Below, in pieces: positions 18,078 through 29,451 of a stretch of DNA of 49,274 nt. Numbering within the stretch: position 1 is the first letter of the stretch; each line of letters begins with the position of its first letter. Below the pieces are notes generated by a model, which was given only the letters and a program-made list of their open reading frames with translations, made no database searches and was not told the origin of the DNA. The translations under genes were made by a program, and so were the position numbers. Source of the DNA: Anoxybacillus tepidamans PS2 (GTDB lineage: Bacteria; Bacillota; Bacilli; Bacillales; Anoxybacillaceae); contig NZ_JHVN01000020.1 in NCBI RefSeq assembly GCF_000620165.1, forward strand, positions 1 through 49,274, given 5' to 3'.

Positions 18078-18707
18078 GTGAAAAAGAGGATGATGAAGCA
18101 AAAAGTTTACACAGAAATTTTGCGGGAAATTTATCATATTATTGAAGAAGATGGGCTTGTCGCTGGAGACAAAATTCCTTCGGAACGGGAACTATCGGAG
18201 CGATTGCGGGTAGGACGCTCTTCTGTGAGGGAGGCACTCCGTTCCCTTGAATTTCTTGGAATTATTGAAACGAAACGAGGAGAGGGGACATATTTAAGAG
18301 AATTCGGCGAACATCAGCTGATTGATTTGCTTGGAATGTTTATTTTGCGCGAACAGAAAGCGAAGGAAGATCTAGTAGAAACGAAGCGGCTTATTGAACA
18401 AATCGGGTTGATGCTTGCATGCGAACGTTGTACGAAAGAACAGCTTGATGAGTTAAAAACGCTCATGCAAGGAAGAGCGATTACGTATGAAGCGTTTTTT
18501 CAATGGGTATTTAAGACAGGTAACAACTATTTGTTAGAGCGCATCTGGCGAGTATTAAACGATTTTTCCCGCCTCCAGCATAGAGGCACCCAAGCGTCAA
18601 TTGCTTTTTACGAACAGATGTATACTGCACTAGCAGAAAAAAAAGCTGCAACTGTTATTGATTTATTTGTGAAGCATACCAAAAACAATGATCACATTAA
18701 TTGTTAA
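18078..18707 (+). CDS. GntR-family (FadR-type) regulator
   Basis: A 209-residue transcription factor. The N-terminal winged helix is classic Gnt[21 protein letters not shown] then [24 protein letters not shown] (about 30-75). It is followed by a helical C-terminal domain of the FCD type (about 85-200), shorter than average. The GTG at 18078 has a poor ribosome site; ATG at 18090 or 18093 are alternatives. It lies 6 bases after the decayed malic-enzyme gene and 14 bases before accD, so it may once have governed organic-acid use. The target is unknown. Confidence 0.88.
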   Translation: MKKRMMKQKVYTEILREIYHIIEEDGLVAGDKIPSERELSERLRVGRSSVREALRSLEFLGIIETKRGEGTYLREFGEHQLIDLLGMFILREQKAKEDLVETKRLIEQIGLMLACERCTKEQLDELKTLMQGRAITYEAFFQWVFKTGNNYLLERIWRVLNDFSRLQHRGTQASIAFYEQMYTALAEKKAATVIDLFVKHTKNNDHINC

Positions 18708-18721
18708 GGAGGGGACACCTC

Positions 18722-19594
18722 TTGCTGAAAGAGCTTTTTATCAAAAAGAAAAAGTATGCTACCATTCCTTCGGAGCAAGTGAAACAGGATGTTCCTGAAG
18801 GCATTATGAGTAAATGCCCAAAATGCAAAAAGATTATGTACACAAAAGAGCTCGTTAAAAATTTGCGCGTGTGCATGAGCTGCGGCTATCATTATCCGCT
18901 GCCATCGCGCGAGCGCATCGAAAGTTTGCTTGATGAAGGAAGCTTTCAAGAGTATGACGCAGAGATGATTTCCGAAAACCCGTTGCAATTCCCTGATTAC
19001 TTGGAAAAGCTGGAGGCAGACCGGCGGAAATCGAATTTGAACGAAGCCGTCATCACAGGCAAGGGAACAATAAATGGACATCCGCTTGTGATCGCTGTAA
19101 TGGATTCAGCTTTTCGTATGGGGAGCATGGGATCAGTCGTGGGCGAGAAAATTGCACGTGCCGTTGAAAAAGCGAGAGAACTTCGCATTCCGTTTCTCAT
19201 TTTTACCGCTTCAGGGGGAGCGCGCATGCAAGAAGGCGTGCTGAGCTTGATGCAAATGGCGAAAACGAGCGCTGCGCTTAAGTTATTTAGCGATGAGGGC
19301 GGGCTTATCATTTCCGTCATGACGCACCCAACGACAGGCGGGGTATCAGCAAGTTTTGCCTCGCTTGGCGACTATAACTTTGCAGAGCCGGGCGCGTTGA
19401 TTGGCTTTGCTGGTCGCCGTGTCATTGAACAGACGGTGCGCGAAGAATTGCCTGAAGACTTTCAAACTGCCGAATTTTTATTGAAGCATGGGCAATTAGA
19501 TGCGGTGATTCACCGCCATGAACTAAAAGAGGCGTTAACGAATGTGCTTGATATTCATCAGACAGGGGGTGACGGCGCATGGTGGGAGAACTAG
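18722..19594 (+). CDS. accD: Acetyl-CoA carboxylase carboxyltransferase beta subunit
   Basis: Transfers the carboxyl group from carboxybiotin to acetyl-CoA to give malonyl-CoA, with AccA. The 290 residues include the N-terminal zinc ribbon CPKCKKIM...CMSCGYH (about 32-54) and the crotonase-fold motifs [11 protein letters not shown] and [10 protein letters not shown]. The TTG at 18722 follows AAGGAGGGG by 7 bases and gives the expected [13 protein letters not shown] start; the frame opens further up without support. The stop overlaps accA by 16 bases. Confidence 0.97.
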   Translation: MLKELFIKKKKYATIPSEQVKQDVPEGIMSKCPKCKKIMYTKELVKNLRVCMSCGYHYPLPSRERIESLLDEGSFQEYDAEMISENPLQFPDYLEKLEADRRKSNLNEAVITGKGTINGHPLVIAVMDSAFRMGSMGSVVGEKIARAVEKARELRIPFLIFTASGGARMQEGVLSLMQMAKTSAALKLFSDEGGLIISVMTHPTTGGVSASFASLGDYNFAEPGALIGFAGRRVIEQTVREELPEDFQTAEFLLKHGQLDAVIHRHELKEALTNVLDIHQTGGDGAWWEN

Positions 19595-20556
19595 AATTTG
19601 AAAAACCGCTCATTGAACTGCGAAAAAAAATTAGTGAACTAAAGGAATTTACGAAAACGACAGATGTCGATTTGTCAGCGGAAATCGAGAAACTGGAGGC
19701 AAGATTAGAAAAGCTGGAAAACGAAACATATGCTAATTTGACTCCTTGGGACCGAGTGCAAATTGCCCGTCATCCGAACCGGCCAACAACGCTTGATTAC
19801 ATCGAGCGGCTATTTACAAACTTTTTAGAATGCCATGGGGACCGCTTGTTTGGAGATGACGAAGCGATTGTAGGGGGAATTGCGAAATATCATGGACTCC
19901 CTGTCACTGTCATCGGTCATCAGCGCGGAAAAGATACGAAAGAAAATATTCGCCGCAACTTCGGAATGCCGCATCCGGAAGGATATCGAAAAGCGCTTCG
20001 TCTCATGAGGCAAGCAGAAAAGTTTGGGCGTCCGATCATTTGCTTTATAGACACAAAGGGGGCGTATCCGGGAAAGGCTGCGGAGGAACGCGGACAAAGC
20101 GAGGCAATTGCGAGAAACTTGTTCGAAATGGCAGGGTTTGCTGTCCCAATCGTCTGCATTGTTATCGGTGAAGGAGGCAGCGGCGGAGCATTAGCTCTTG
20201 GCGTGGGCAATCACATTCATATGCTTGAAAACTCAACCTATTCGGTGATTTCTCCTGAGGGAGCGGCGGCGATTTTATGGAAAGATGCTTCGCTTGCAAA
20301 GCGGGCGGCCGAAACGATGAAAATTACTGCTCCCGATTTAAAGGAATTAGGTGTAATTGATGAAATTATTCCGGAAGTCCGCGGCGGTGCACACCGCAAT
20401 GTCGATGAGCAAGCGAAAGCGATTGATGAGGTGTTGAAGCGATCACTGAAAGAACTCCTGCAACTAGATCACTCAGCGCTTATCGAACAACGCTACCAAA
20501 AATTCAAGCAAATTGGTCAATTTACCTTTTCGACAGATTACCAAGGTGTAAAATAA
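19579..20556 (+). CDS. accA: Acetyl-CoA carboxylase carboxyltransferase alpha subunit
   Basis: Partner of AccD in the carboxyltransferase heterotetramer, 325 residues. A coiled-coil N-terminus (about 10-50, [15 protein letters not shown]) precedes the carboxyltransferase domain with [18 protein letters not shown], the oxyanion-hole motif [14 protein letters not shown] near 197, and [12 protein letters not shown]. The ATG is inside accD, preceded by GGGGGTG. The overlap implies coupled translation in equal amounts. Confidence 0.97.
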   Translation: MVGELEFEKPLIELRKKISELKEFTKTTDVDLSAEIEKLEARLEKLENETYANLTPWDRVQIARHPNRPTTLDYIERLFTNFLECHGDRLFGDDEAIVGGIAKYHGLPVTVIGHQRGKDTKENIRRNFGMPHPEGYRKALRLMRQAEKFGRPIICFIDTKGAYPGKAAEERGQSEAIARNLFEMAGFAVPIVCIVIGEGGSGGALALGVGNHIHMLENSTYSVISPEGAAAILWKDASLAKRAAETMKITAPDLKELGVIDEIIPEVRGGAHRNVDEQAKAIDEVLKRSLKELLQLDHSALIEQRYQKFKQIGQFTFSTDYQGVK

Positions 20557-20562
20557 AAGGAG

Positions 20563-20592
20563 AGCTGTCCCATTTAATGGGACGGCTTTTTG
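20563..20592 (+). terminator. accDA terminator
   Basis: AGCTGTCCCAT and ATGGGACGGCT pair (one G-U) over a 3-base loop, then T5. Confidence 0.88.
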
Positions 20593-20689
20593 TCTATTAC
20601 TATAGAAACATTTTGTTAAACGATGGTTCTCTATTGTGTTCCTCTATGCTTCATGGTATTTTATACAATGTATGAGGTCGGACTTCTAA

Positions 20690-21688
<999 letters not shown>

Positions 21689-21740
21689 TGGAGCATGGTA
21701 TCGTTACCATAATGGTGGGTAGAAAGGAAGAATGGGAAAC

Positions 21741-23501
21741 ATGCGGAAAACAAAAATTGTCTGTACAATTGGTCCTGCAAGCGAAAGTGTCGAAAAGCTT
21801 GTTGAGCTAATTGAAGCCGGGATGAACGTCGCACGCCTAAATTTTTCACACGGCAATTACGTTGAACATGGTCAACGTATTAAAAATATTCGCGAAGCAG
21901 CAAAACGTACGGGGAAAACGGTGGCGATTCTCCTAGATACAAAAGGCCCAGAGATTCGCACACATGATATGGAAAATGGAGCGATTGAGCTAAAAGAAGG
22001 TTCTGAAGTCATTATTTCGATGGATGAAGTGCTGGGCACACCCGAAAAAATTTCGGTTACGTATGAGGGTCTGATTGACGATGTCGAACCAGGAGCTAAA
22101 ATTCTTCTAGACGACGGTCTAATTGGTTTGGAGGTCGTATCTGTTCATAAGCAAGAAAGAGAAATTGTGACAAAAGTTCTTAACAGCGGTGTATTAAAAA
22201 ACAAAAAAGGTGTTAATGTTCCGGGAGTGCGCGTGAATTTGCCGGGAATTACCGATAAAGATCGCCACGATATTTTATTTGGAATTGAGCAGGGAATCGA
22301 TTTTATCGCTGCTTCGTTTGTTCGCCGATCTTCTGATGTACTGGAGATTCGGGAATTACTAGAGGCGAACGATGCTCTTGATATTAAGATTATTCCGAAA
22401 ATTGAAAACCAAGAAGGAGTCGATAATATCGACGAGATTTTGGAAGTAGCGGACGGCCTTATGGTTGCGCGCGGTGATCTAGGTGTAGAAATTCCTGCAG
22501 AAGAAGTGCCTCTTGTTCAAAAAGAACTGATAAAAAAATGTAATGCTCTTGGGAAACCGGTTATTACAGCAACGCAAATGTTAGATTCAATGCAGCGCAA
22601 TCCCCGCCCGACACGGGCAGAGGCAAGCGACGTGGCGAATGCGATTTTCGATGGAACTGACGCGATTATGCTGTCAGGGGAAACAGCAGCTGGGCTTTAT
22701 CCGGTAGAGGCTGTGAAAACGATGCACTGCATTGCATTGCGCACAGAACAAGCGCTCCAATATCGCGATTTGCTTACGCAGCGCACGAAACAAAGCGGCA
22801 CGACCATTACAGACGCCATTTGCCAATCTGTCGCTAATACCGCTATTAACCTTGATGTTGCAGCTATTGTCACACCAACTGTTAGCGGCCAAACAGCGCG
22901 CATGATTTCAAAATACCGTCCAAAGGCGCCGATTGTCGCCGTTACATCAAGCGATGCTGTTTCACGCAAATTAGCGCTTGTGTGGGGAGTATATCCGCAA
23001 GTAGCCCCGCAAGTAAACTCAACTGACGAAATGCTAGATATTGCGGTAGAAGCTGCAGTAAAATCGAAAATCGTCAAGCACGGGGATCTTGTGGTAATCA
23101 CTGCCGGCATTCCAATTGGAGAAACTGGATCAACCAACTTAATGAAAGTGCATGTCATTGGTGACATTATTGCGAAGGGGCAAGGAATTGGGCGAAAATC
23201 GGCTTTTGGAAAAGCAGTGATCGCCAAAACAGCGGAAGAAGCGCTGAGCAAGATGGTAGAAGGCGGTATACTTGTCACATATAGCACAGACGCTGATATG
23301 ATTAAAGCGCTAGAAAAAGCGGCGGCAATTATTACAGAAGAGGGCGGCTTAACAAGCCATGCGGCTGTTGTCGGTTTAAGTCTCGGCATTCCGGTTGTTG
23401 TAGGTGTACCGAATGCAACAGCCATTTTGAAAGATGGACAAGAAATCACTGTTGATGCTGGGTTTGGCGCTATTTATCAAGGACATGCAAGCGTATTATA
23501 A
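21741..23501 (+). CDS. pyk: Pyruvate kinase with C-terminal extension
   Basis: Converts phosphoenolpyruvate and ADP to pyruvate and ATP. From ATG 21741 the protein is 586 residues; ATG 21732 is possible but lies too close to the AAAGGAAG site. [16 protein letters not shown], the signature [17 protein letters not shown] and TATQMLDSM are intact. Residues about 475-586 form the extra PEP-utiliser-like domain with the TSHAAVVG histidine motif, as in Bacillus and Geobacillus kinases. Second gene of the pfkA operon. Confidence 0.97.
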   Translation: MRKTKIVCTIGPASESVEKLVELIEAGMNVARLNFSHGNYVEHGQRIKNIREAAKRTGKTVAILLDTKGPEIRTHDMENGAIELKEGSEVIISMDEVLGTPEKISVTYEGLIDDVEPGAKILLDDGLIGLEVVSVHKQEREIVTKVLNSGVLKNKKGVNVPGVRVNLPGITDKDRHDILFGIEQGIDFIAASFVRRSSDVLEIRELLEANDALDIKIIPKIENQEGVDNIDEILEVADGLMVARGDLGVEIPAEEVPLVQKELIKKCNALGKPVITATQMLDSMQRNPRPTRAEASDVANAIFDGTDAIMLSGETAAGLYPVEAVKTMHCIALRTEQALQYRDLLTQRTKQSGTTITDAICQSVANTAINLDVAAIVTPTVSGQTARMISKYRPKAPIVAVTSSDAVSRKLALVWGVYPQVAPQVNSTDEMLDIAVEAAVKSKIVKHGDLVVITAGIPIGETGSTNLMKVHVIGDIIAKGQGIGRKSAFGKAVIAKTAEEALSKMVEGGILVTYSTDADMIKALEKAAAIITEEGGLTSHAAVVGLSLGIPVVVGVPNATAILKDGQEITVDAGFGAIYQGHASVL

Positions 23502-23507
23502 GGTATA

Positions 23508-23545
23508 ATAAAACAGAGAAGAAATCCTTCTCTGTTTTATTTTTG
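23508..23545 (+). terminator. pfkA-pyk terminator
   Basis: ATAAAACAGAGAAG and CTTCTCTGTTTTAT form a 14-bp perfect stem with a 5-base loop, followed by T5. Confidence 0.92.
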
Positions 23546-23564
23546 TCAGGAAGGATGAGATAAA

Positions 23565-23954
23565 ATGAGAATGATTATAGCATTGTTTATCATCATTCCG
23601 GTGCTTGAAATCACTTTGTTTGTGATTTCGAGCCAAACGATCGGGATTTGGCCGACTGTGATAGGTATTGGCATGACAGGGATCGGGGGAGCGTGGCTAG
23701 CCAAAAAACAAGGGCTAGCAGTTTTGCAGCAAGCAAGATGGGAATTGATGAATGGCCGGCTTCCAAGCGAAGCGGTACTCGACGGAATTTGTGTGCTAGC
23801 GGGCGCCATTTTTTTGTTAACGCCAGGATTTCTTACGGATATAATCGGTTTTCTTTTACTTTTGCCAGCGACGAGGATGTTTTTCAAGCCAGCTATAACC
23901 CGTTGGCTAAAATCGCTGTTTGAAACGAAAATGTTTTTCTATATGAGAAGATAG
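23565..23954 (+). CDS. fxsA: FxsA-family membrane protein
   Basis: A 129-residue inner-membrane protein with four hydrophobic segments (about 2-18, 25-45, 75-92 and 88-105 partly merged). It shows the family core GIGGAWLAKKQGLAVLQQA and LAGAIFLLTPGFLTDIIGF. E. coli FxsA lessens phage T7 exclusion by the F plasmid; the Bacillus role is unknown. The ATG follows AGGAAGGATG. It sits between the pyk terminator and a convergent terminator shared with ytvI. Confidence 0.92.
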   Translation: MRMIIALFIIIPVLEITLFVISSQTIGIWPTVIGIGMTGIGGAWLAKKQGLAVLQQARWELMNGRLPSEAVLDGICVLAGAIFLLTPGFLTDIIGFLLLLPATRMFFKPAITRWLKSLFETKMFFYMRR

Positions 23955-23982
23955 AAGCCCTTCTCGGATGAAAGAAGGGCTT
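23955..23982. terminator. Bidirectional terminator of fxsA and ytvI
   Basis: AAGCCCTTC and GAAGGGCTT pair over a 10-base loop, between two convergent stops. Confidence 0.8.
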
Positions 23983-23984
23983 GC

Positions 23985-25103
23985 TTACGTAGAGGGTTTG
24001 CCTTTAATGAATTGCCAAAGGTCTTGAAAGACATTGGCGCTATGCAAAGCACGAATGATGACAAGCAGCACTGGACCGGCAATAAGCCCGAGAAAGCCGA
24101 GTAACTTAAATCCTACAAATAAGGCGATTAAAGTAGCAAGAGGGTCAAGACCAATTGATGAAGATAGAACTTTTGGTTCCATAATTTGTCTTTGGACAAG
24201 TACGATGACATATAAAACGCCGAGGCCGATAGCAAATGGCATATTTCCGCTGACAGCAGTGTATATGATCCAAGGAACAAAGACGATGCCTGTGCCTAAG
24301 TATGGCAACACATCGACGATACCGATGATGAGCGCGATCGTAATTGCGTAGTCAACGCGTAAAATCAATAGTCCGATAAGAACGATTACCGTCGTAATGG
24401 AAATAAGTGTTGCTTGAGCTTTAATAAAACCGAACAATGCTCTTTTTAGATTGAGAAATACAGTGCGTCCGCTTGTCCGCGCTTTATTTGGCAATAAATG
24501 CTGGACCGCTCCGCTCAAACGATACCAGTCCTTGCTGATGAAAAAGGTAGCGAGTAAAGAAAAAATGATAACAGTTGCTGCGTTTGGCAACCAACCGATG
24601 AGTCTTGGAATGTTTTGCAATACATTCTGTGCAAATTGGCCGAAGGTTGTGGCGATATGTGTTCCGACTGCCTGAATATTGTTCATAATTGTATCTTGTT
24701 GACTTGCATCTAAATTTTTAAATAAAGCAGCCCAATCTCTATAAATAGGGATAATTTGGCTAGCAAAAAAATCTTCAATATAGACAACAAGAGTTTGAAA
24801 ATGGCTTGGCACGACCTCTGCTAAATATTGTGTGCCGGATACAATTTCAGCAATTAACAATGTCACCAACCCTGCCAAAACAGCAAAAAGCAGGATTAAT
24901 GTAAGAATGACTGCAAGTGACCTCGGCATTCTTGCTTTTTTCTCTAAATAGTTGACAAGCGGATTGATCATAAACGCAATGAAGAAAGCGATAAGAAAAG
25001 GATATGTAACGGCTGCTGCGTAGTAAATGAAAATGATGCCAAGCGCGACGGTGATGACGACGAAAACAAAGCGCAGCGCACTATATAAATATTGATGAGA
25101 CAA
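23985..25103 (-). CDS. ytvI: AI-2E-family permease / sporulation protein YtvI
   Basis: A 372-residue polytopic membrane protein of the AI-2E transporter superfamily with seven to eight spans: a pair at the N-terminus (12-50), one at 60-85, and a C-terminal cluster from about 160 to 350 containing the family motif DVLPYLGTG and GLDPLATLIALFVGFKLLGFLG. YtvI belongs to the sporulation set in B. subtilis. The TTG start at 25103 follows GGAGGTG with 6 bases between. Substrate unknown. Confidence 0.9.
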   Translation of the reverse strand: MSHQYLYSALRFVFVVITVALGIIFIYYAAAVTYPFLIAFFIAFMINPLVNYLEKKARMPRSLAVILTLILLFAVLAGLVTLLIAEIVSGTQYLAEVVPSHFQTLVVYIEDFFASQIIPIYRDWAALFKNLDASQQDTIMNNIQAVGTHIATTFGQFAQNVLQNIPRLIGWLPNAATVIIFSLLATFFISKDWYRLSGAVQHLLPNKARTSGRTVFLNLKRALFGFIKAQATLISITTVIVLIGLLILRVDYAITIALIIGIVDVLPYLGTGIVFVPWIIYTAVSGNMPFAIGLGVLYVIVLVQRQIMEPKVLSSSIGLDPLATLIALFVGFKLLGFLGLIAGPVLLVIIRALHSANVFQDLWQFIKGKPST

Positions 25104-25205
25104 AATTTCACCTCCAAGTTTTTTCCATACTATAATAGTACCTTTTATATACGCGAATGAAAAGAAACAGGTTTCAATTTTTTTAATGGGAAAGGAAGAC
25201 GAACA

Positions 25206-25661
25206 TTGAATGAGCCGGTACTATTTTTGTTTATGTTATTATTAATTGGCATTATAGCTAAAAATCAATCGTTAATCATAGCTGTGTCTATTTTGTTAAT
25301 TATTAAACTAGTGGGATTAGAAGGAAAATGGCTTCCAACCATTCAATCAAAAGGAATAAATTGGGGAGTCACAATTATCACTGTTGCTGTATTAGCACCG
25401 ATTGCTACAGGGGAAATCGGATTAAAGCAGTTGGGTGAATCCCTCCAATCGCTGTCGGCATGGATCGCGCTTTTATCCGGACTGCTTGTTGCTTTAATTG
25501 CCAAAGGAGGACTGACTTTGCTTTCGACTGATCCCCATATAACCACCGCTCTTGTATTTGGAACGATTATTGCTGTATCCCTCTTTCAGGGAGTTGCTGT
25601 TGGACCGTTAATTGGTGCAGGAATTGCATATATGGTTATGAAGGTGATAGAATATTTATGA
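25206..25661 (+). CDS. ytwI: UPF0756 (DUF441) membrane protein YtwI
   Basis: A 151-residue hydrophobic protein with four spans (about 5-38, 50-70, 80-103 and 115-145). The family's GLEGKWLPTIQSKGINWGV and FGTIIAVSLFQGVAVGPLIGAG segments are present. The TTG start follows GGAAGA. It is divergent from ytvI and upstream of citZ, as in B. subtilis. Function unknown. Confidence 0.88.
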   Translation: MNEPVLFLFMLLLIGIIAKNQSLIIAVSILLIIKLVGLEGKWLPTIQSKGINWGVTIITVAVLAPIATGEIGLKQLGESLQSLSAWIALLSGLLVALIAKGGLTLLSTDPHITTALVFGTIIAVSLFQGVAVGPLIGAGIAYMVMKVIEYL

Positions 25662-25694
25662 AAATCATTTTTTTATGATAATATCGGCGGAGAA

Positions 25695-25736
25695 TGAATC
25701 GTTTTGATTCACAAAAGTCAGATAATTGTTTATAAT
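25695..25736 (+). promoter_or_regulatory. citZ promoter with overlapping dyad
   Basis: TTCACA (25708-25713), a 17-bp spacer and a perfect TATAAT (25731-25736). A perfect dyad TGAATC-5-GATTCA (25695-25711) covers the -35 region. It does not match the CcpC consensus, so the binding protein is open. Confidence 0.65.
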
Positions 25737-25742
25737 ATAGAC

Positions 25743-25940
25743 AAGAGCCCTTTTATTTGCCATGGGACGTGGATGGTATTCATATTGCCATGTATCAATG
25801 AATAAAAGACAATATGAATACAATATAAAATGTAAGCATTTTCTTTCTAATTTTATCCAATCATTTCGAGCAAGCGCTCGCTCTCGTGTGCTGAAACAGA
25901 ATGGGAGTAGGGGAATTTTAGTGAAGAAGGAGAGATGTAT
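25743..25940 (+). promoter_or_regulatory. Long citZ leader with hairpin and cre-like site
   Basis: The roughly 198-base leader holds a perfect 12-bp inverted repeat (GTATTCATATTG at 25776-25787 with CAATATGAATAC at 25810-25821). A cre-like TGTAAGCATTTTCT lies at 25831-25844, in the position expected for the CcpA roadblock site of citZ. A near-palindrome GAGCAAGCGCTCGCTC lies at 25868-25883. In B. subtilis, CcpA acts within this leader and aconitase binds the citZ leader RNA; whether this hairpin is the target is inference. Confidence 0.55.
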
Positions 25941-27059
25941 ATGACAGTAACACGCGGTCTAGAAGGGGTTGTCGCAACGACGTCCAGCATTAGTTCGATT
26001 ATTGATGACACGCTAACTTATGTTGGTTATGACATCGATGATTTAGCGGAAAATGCCACATTTGAAGAAGTTGTTTATCTACTTTGGCATCGTAAGCTTC
26101 CAACGCAACAACAGCTCGATGAACTAAAAAAGCAGCTTGCAGAAAACGCGGCAATTCCGAATGAAATTATTGAGCATTTCAAATTATATCCGATTGAAAA
26201 AGTTCATCCGATGGCCGCTTTGCGCACAGCGATTTCGCTGCTAGGACTGCATGATGACGAAGCGGATGTGATGGATGTAGAAGCGAACTATCGTAAAGCG
26301 ATTCGTTTGCAAGCGAAAATTCCGACAATTGTGACAGCTTTTTCCCGCATCCGAAAAGGATTGGAGCCGATCGCGCCACGCAAGGATCTCGGATTTGCTG
26401 CCAACTTCCTATACATGTTGACAGGTAACGAACCGAATGAGGTAGCTGTCGAAGCGTTTGATAAAGCGCTTGTATTGCATGCTGACCACGAATTAAATGC
26501 ATCGACGTTCACGGCACGTGTTTGCGTAGCAACCCTATCCGACATTTATTCTGGTGTTACAGCAGCGATTGGCGCGTTAAAAGGACCTCTCCATGGCGGA
26601 GCAAATGAAGCCGTTATGAAAATGCTTACAGAAATTGGGAGTGTTGACAACGTTGATTCATATGTTCATAAAAAACTCGAAAACAAAGAGAAAATCATGG
26701 GCTTTGGTCACCGAGTTTACCGAAAAGGCGATCCGCGCGCTAAACATTTGAAAAAGATGTCTGAAAAATTAACAAAACTTGTAGGAGAGCCACATTGGTA
26801 TGAAATGTCGGTGAAGATTGAGGAGATTATGAACTCCACTAAGCCGTTGCCGCCGAACGTTGACTTTTATTCGGCGTCTGTATACCATTGTTTAGGAATC
26901 GATCATGATTTGTTTACACCTATTTTTGCGGTAAGCCGCATGTCAGGATGGCTTGCACATATTTTGGAACAATATGAAAACAACCGTCTCATCCGTCCGC
27001 GTGCTGAGTATACAGGACCAGCGAAGCAAGTGTATGTTCCAATTGAACAAAGAGGATAA
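25941..27059 (+). CDS. citZ: Citrate synthase
   Basis: Condenses acetyl-CoA and oxaloacetate at the entry to the TCA cycle; 372 residues, type I short form. The catalytic set is present: PLHGGAN (histidine near 218), MGFGHRVY (histidine near 255) and NVDFYSA (aspartate near 307). ATG 25941 is chosen over 25935 because AAGGAGAG sits 7 bases before it and only one base before the other. First gene of the citZ-icd-mdh operon. Confidence 0.97.
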   Translation: MTVTRGLEGVVATTSSISSIIDDTLTYVGYDIDDLAENATFEEVVYLLWHRKLPTQQQLDELKKQLAENAAIPNEIIEHFKLYPIEKVHPMAALRTAISLLGLHDDEADVMDVEANYRKAIRLQAKIPTIVTAFSRIRKGLEPIAPRKDLGFAANFLYMLTGNEPNEVAVEAFDKALVLHADHELNASTFTARVCVATLSDIYSGVTAAIGALKGPLHGGANEAVMKMLTEIGSVDNVDSYVHKKLENKEKIMGFGHRVYRKGDPRAKHLKKMSEKLTKLVGEPHWYEMSVKIEEIMNSTKPLPPNVDFYSASVYHCLGIDHDLFTPIFAVSRMSGWLAHILEQYENNRLIRPRAEYTGPAKQVYVPIEQRG

Positions 27060-27070
27060 CATTATGGAAA

Positions 27071-27106
27071 AAAGGGTGAGGAGATGTGTACATATTCTCG
27101 CCCTTT
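27071..27106 (+). other. Intercistronic hairpin between citZ and icd
   Basis: AAAGGGTGAG and CTCGCCCTTT pair (10 bp, one G-U) over a 16-base loop. It has no proper T-tract, so it is more likely an mRNA stability or processing element, or a weak attenuator, than a full terminator. Confidence 0.5.
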
Positions 27107-27134
27107 ACATTAAATACATTGGAGGTTGTTACAA

Positions 27135-28409
27135 GTGGTTCAAGGTGAAAAAATTACAGTCACAAATGGTGTGCTAAACGTACCAAACAATCCGATTATT
27201 CCTTTCATTGAAGGCGACGGAACAGGCCCTGATATTTGGGCAGCAGCCTCCCGCGTGTTAGAAGCTGCGGTAGAGAAAGCATACAAAGGTGAAAAGAAAA
27301 TTGTATGGAAAGAAGTTCTTGCTGGCGAAAAAGCATATAAACTAACTGGAGAATGGTTACCACAAGAAACGCTTGATGTGATTCGCGAATACATAATTGC
27401 GATTAAAGGTCCACTTACAACTCCGGTAGGCGGCGGAATTCGTTCCTTGAATGTTGCACTTCGCCAAGAGTTAGATTTGTTCGTTTGTCTTCGTCCTGTT
27501 CGTTATTTTAATGGCGTTCCTTCGCCTGTAAAGCGTCCTGAAGACACAGATATGGTCATTTTCCGCGAAAATACGGAAGATATTTATGCGGGCATCGAGT
27601 ATGCGAAAGGCACGGAAGAAGTAAAGAAAGTGATCGAGTTTTTGCAAAATGAAATGGGCGTGCGCAAAATCCGCTTCCCTGAAACATCTGGAATCGGGAT
27701 TAAACCAATTTCTGAAGAAGGAACAAAACGCCTTGTTCGCGCAGCGATCAATTATGCAATTGAACATGGCCGCAAATCTGTAACGCTCGTACATAAAGGA
27801 AATATCATGAAGTTCACGGAAGGCGCATTTAAAAACTGGGGTTACGAGCTAGCAGAGCAGGAATTTGGCGATAAAGTATTCACATGGGCGGAATACGACC
27901 GCATTGTTGAAGCCGAAGGAAAAGAAGCTGCGAATAAAGCGCAAGCTGAGGCGGAAGCAGCAGGAAAAATCATTGTTAAAGATGCGATCGCTGATATTTT
28001 CTTGCAACAAATTTTGACGCGTCCGCGTGAATTTGATGTTGTTGCTACAATGAACTTAAACGGCGACTATATTTCCGACGCATTGGCAGCTCAAGTAGGC
28101 GGCATCGGCATCGCTCCTGGCGCGAATATCAACTACGAGACAGGACATGCGATTTTCGAAGCAACTCACGGCACTGCTCCGAAGTATGCAGGATTGGATA
28201 AAGTAAATCCATCATCCGTCATTTTATCAGGCGTTATGATGTTTGAGCACCTTGGTTGGAATGAGGCTGCGAAATTAGTTATTGATTCAATGGAAAAAAC
28301 AATTGCTTCTAAAGTTGTCACATATGATTTTGCGCGTCTTATGGAAGGGGCAACAGAGGTTAAATGTTCCGAATTCGCTGATGCATTGATCCGTAACATG
28401 GGCGAATAA
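27135..28409 (+). CDS. icd: NADP-dependent isocitrate dehydrogenase
   Basis: Oxidative decarboxylation of isocitrate to 2-oxoglutarate; 424 residues. [12 protein letters not shown] at the N-terminus, [19 protein letters not shown] with the substrate-binding serine, and [19 protein letters not shown] with [19 protein letters not shown] at the cofactor site are intact. The GTG at 27135 follows GGAGGTTG by about 8 bases and gives the usual MVQGEKITV start. Confidence 0.97.
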   Translation: MVQGEKITVTNGVLNVPNNPIIPFIEGDGTGPDIWAAASRVLEAAVEKAYKGEKKIVWKEVLAGEKAYKLTGEWLPQETLDVIREYIIAIKGPLTTPVGGGIRSLNVALRQELDLFVCLRPVRYFNGVPSPVKRPEDTDMVIFRENTEDIYAGIEYAKGTEEVKKVIEFLQNEMGVRKIRFPETSGIGIKPISEEGTKRLVRAAINYAIEHGRKSVTLVHKGNIMKFTEGAFKNWGYELAEQEFGDKVFTWAEYDRIVEAEGKEAANKAQAEAEAAGKIIVKDAIADIFLQQILTRPREFDVVATMNLNGDYISDALAAQVGGIGIAPGANINYETGHAIFEATHGTAPKYAGLDKVNPSSVILSGVMMFEHLGWNEAAKLVIDSMEKTIASKVVTYDFARLMEGATEVKCSEFADALIRNMGE

Positions 28410-28427
28410 TAAGGGGAGGTTCAAAAA

Positions 28428-29366
28428 GTGCCAATGAAACGCAAAAAAATCTCTGTTATCGGTGCAGGTTTTACGGGAGCAACGACGGCGTTTATTTTAG
28501 CTCAAAAAGAGCTTGGAGATGTCGTGCTTGTTGATATTCCGCAGTTAGAGAATCCGACAAAAGGAAAAGCGCTTGATATGCTTGAATCAAGCCCTGTGTT
28601 AGGATTTGACGCAAACATCATTGGCACATCTGACTACGCTGACACGGCTGATTCTGATATTGTCGTCATCACAGCAGGAATTGCGCGCAAACCAGGAATG
28701 AGCCGCGACGATCTAGTGACGACGAACCAAAAAATTATGAAGGCGGTCACAAAAGAAGTCGTAAAATACTCTCCGAACTGCTATATCATCGTGTTGACAA
28801 ACCCGGTTGATGCGATGACGTATACGGTTTACAAAGAGTCCGGATTCTCGAAAAACCGCGTCATCGGTCAATCCGGCGTGCTTGATACAGCTCGTTTCCG
28901 CACATTTGTTGCTCAAGAGTTAAATCTTTCTGTGAAGGATATTACGGGCTTCGTATTAGGCGGACACGGCGATGACATGGTTCCGCTTGTACGTTACTCT
29001 TATGCTGGCGGCATTCCGCTTGAAAAGCTTATTCCAAAAGAGCGTTTAGACGCAATTGTGGAACGTACGCGCAAAGGTGGCGGTGAAATCGTCAACCTCC
29101 TTGGAAACGGAAGTGCATATTACGCTCCTGCTGCTTCACTTGTGGAAATGGTAGAAGCGATTATTAAAGATCAGCGTCGCGTCCTTCCAGCGATCGCTTA
29201 TCTTGAAGGTGAGTACGGATATGAAGGCATCTATTTAGGCGTGCCGACGATTTTAGGTGGAAACGGCCTTGAAAAAGTGATTGAACTTGAGTTAACAGAG
29301 GAAGAAAAAGCGGCTCTTGCTAAATCGGTTGAATCTGTGAAAAATGTAATGAAGGTATTAGAATAG
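28428..29366 (+). CDS. mdh: Malate dehydrogenase
   Basis: NAD-dependent oxidation of malate to oxaloacetate, feeding CitZ; 312 residues of the LDH-like type. [11 protein letters not shown] is the dinucleotide motif, [11 protein letters not shown] carries the substrate arginines that select malate, and [10 protein letters not shown] holds the catalytic histidine. The GTG at 28428 follows GGGGAGG; an ATG two codons on is possible. Last gene of the operon, with a strong terminator after it. Confidence 0.97.
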   Translation: MPMKRKKISVIGAGFTGATTAFILAQKELGDVVLVDIPQLENPTKGKALDMLESSPVLGFDANIIGTSDYADTADSDIVVITAGIARKPGMSRDDLVTTNQKIMKAVTKEVVKYSPNCYIIVLTNPVDAMTYTVYKESGFSKNRVIGQSGVLDTARFRTFVAQELNLSVKDITGFVLGGHGDDMVPLVRYSYAGGIPLEKLIPKERLDAIVERTRKGGGEIVNLLGNGSAYYAPAASLVEMVEAIIKDQRRVLPAIAYLEGEYGYEGIYLGVPTILGGNGLEKVIELELTEEEKAALAKSVESVKNVMKVLE

Positions 29367-29374
29367 AAAAACCT

Positions 29375-29416
29375 GCAAACATTCGGGAAATCCCGAATGT
29401 TTGCCTCTAATTTTTT
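29375..29416 (+). terminator. citZ-icd-mdh terminator
   Basis: GCAAACATTCGGGA and TCCCGAATGTTTGC form a 14-bp perfect stem with a 2-base loop, followed after 6 bases by T6. Confidence 0.88.
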
Positions 29417-29417
29417 A

Positions 29418-29432
29418 TTGGAAGCGCTTTCT
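29418..29432 (+). promoter_or_regulatory. CcpA cre site upstream of the MaoC-like gene
   Basis: TTGGAAGCGCTTTCT fits the cre consensus WTGNAANCGNWNNCW at all positions. It ends 19 bases before the start codon, so bound CcpA would block initiation or elongation. Confidence 0.7.
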
Positions 29433-29451
29433 AAACAAAGGGGTGTAAGTG

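Noticed and set aside
22697-23449. Long minus-strand open frame (250 codons) opposite pyk
   Set aside because: It lies entirely antisense to the pyruvate kinase gene, has a low-complexity serine/threonine/isoleucine composition, no ribosome site and no recognisable domain. It reflects codon bias of pyk.
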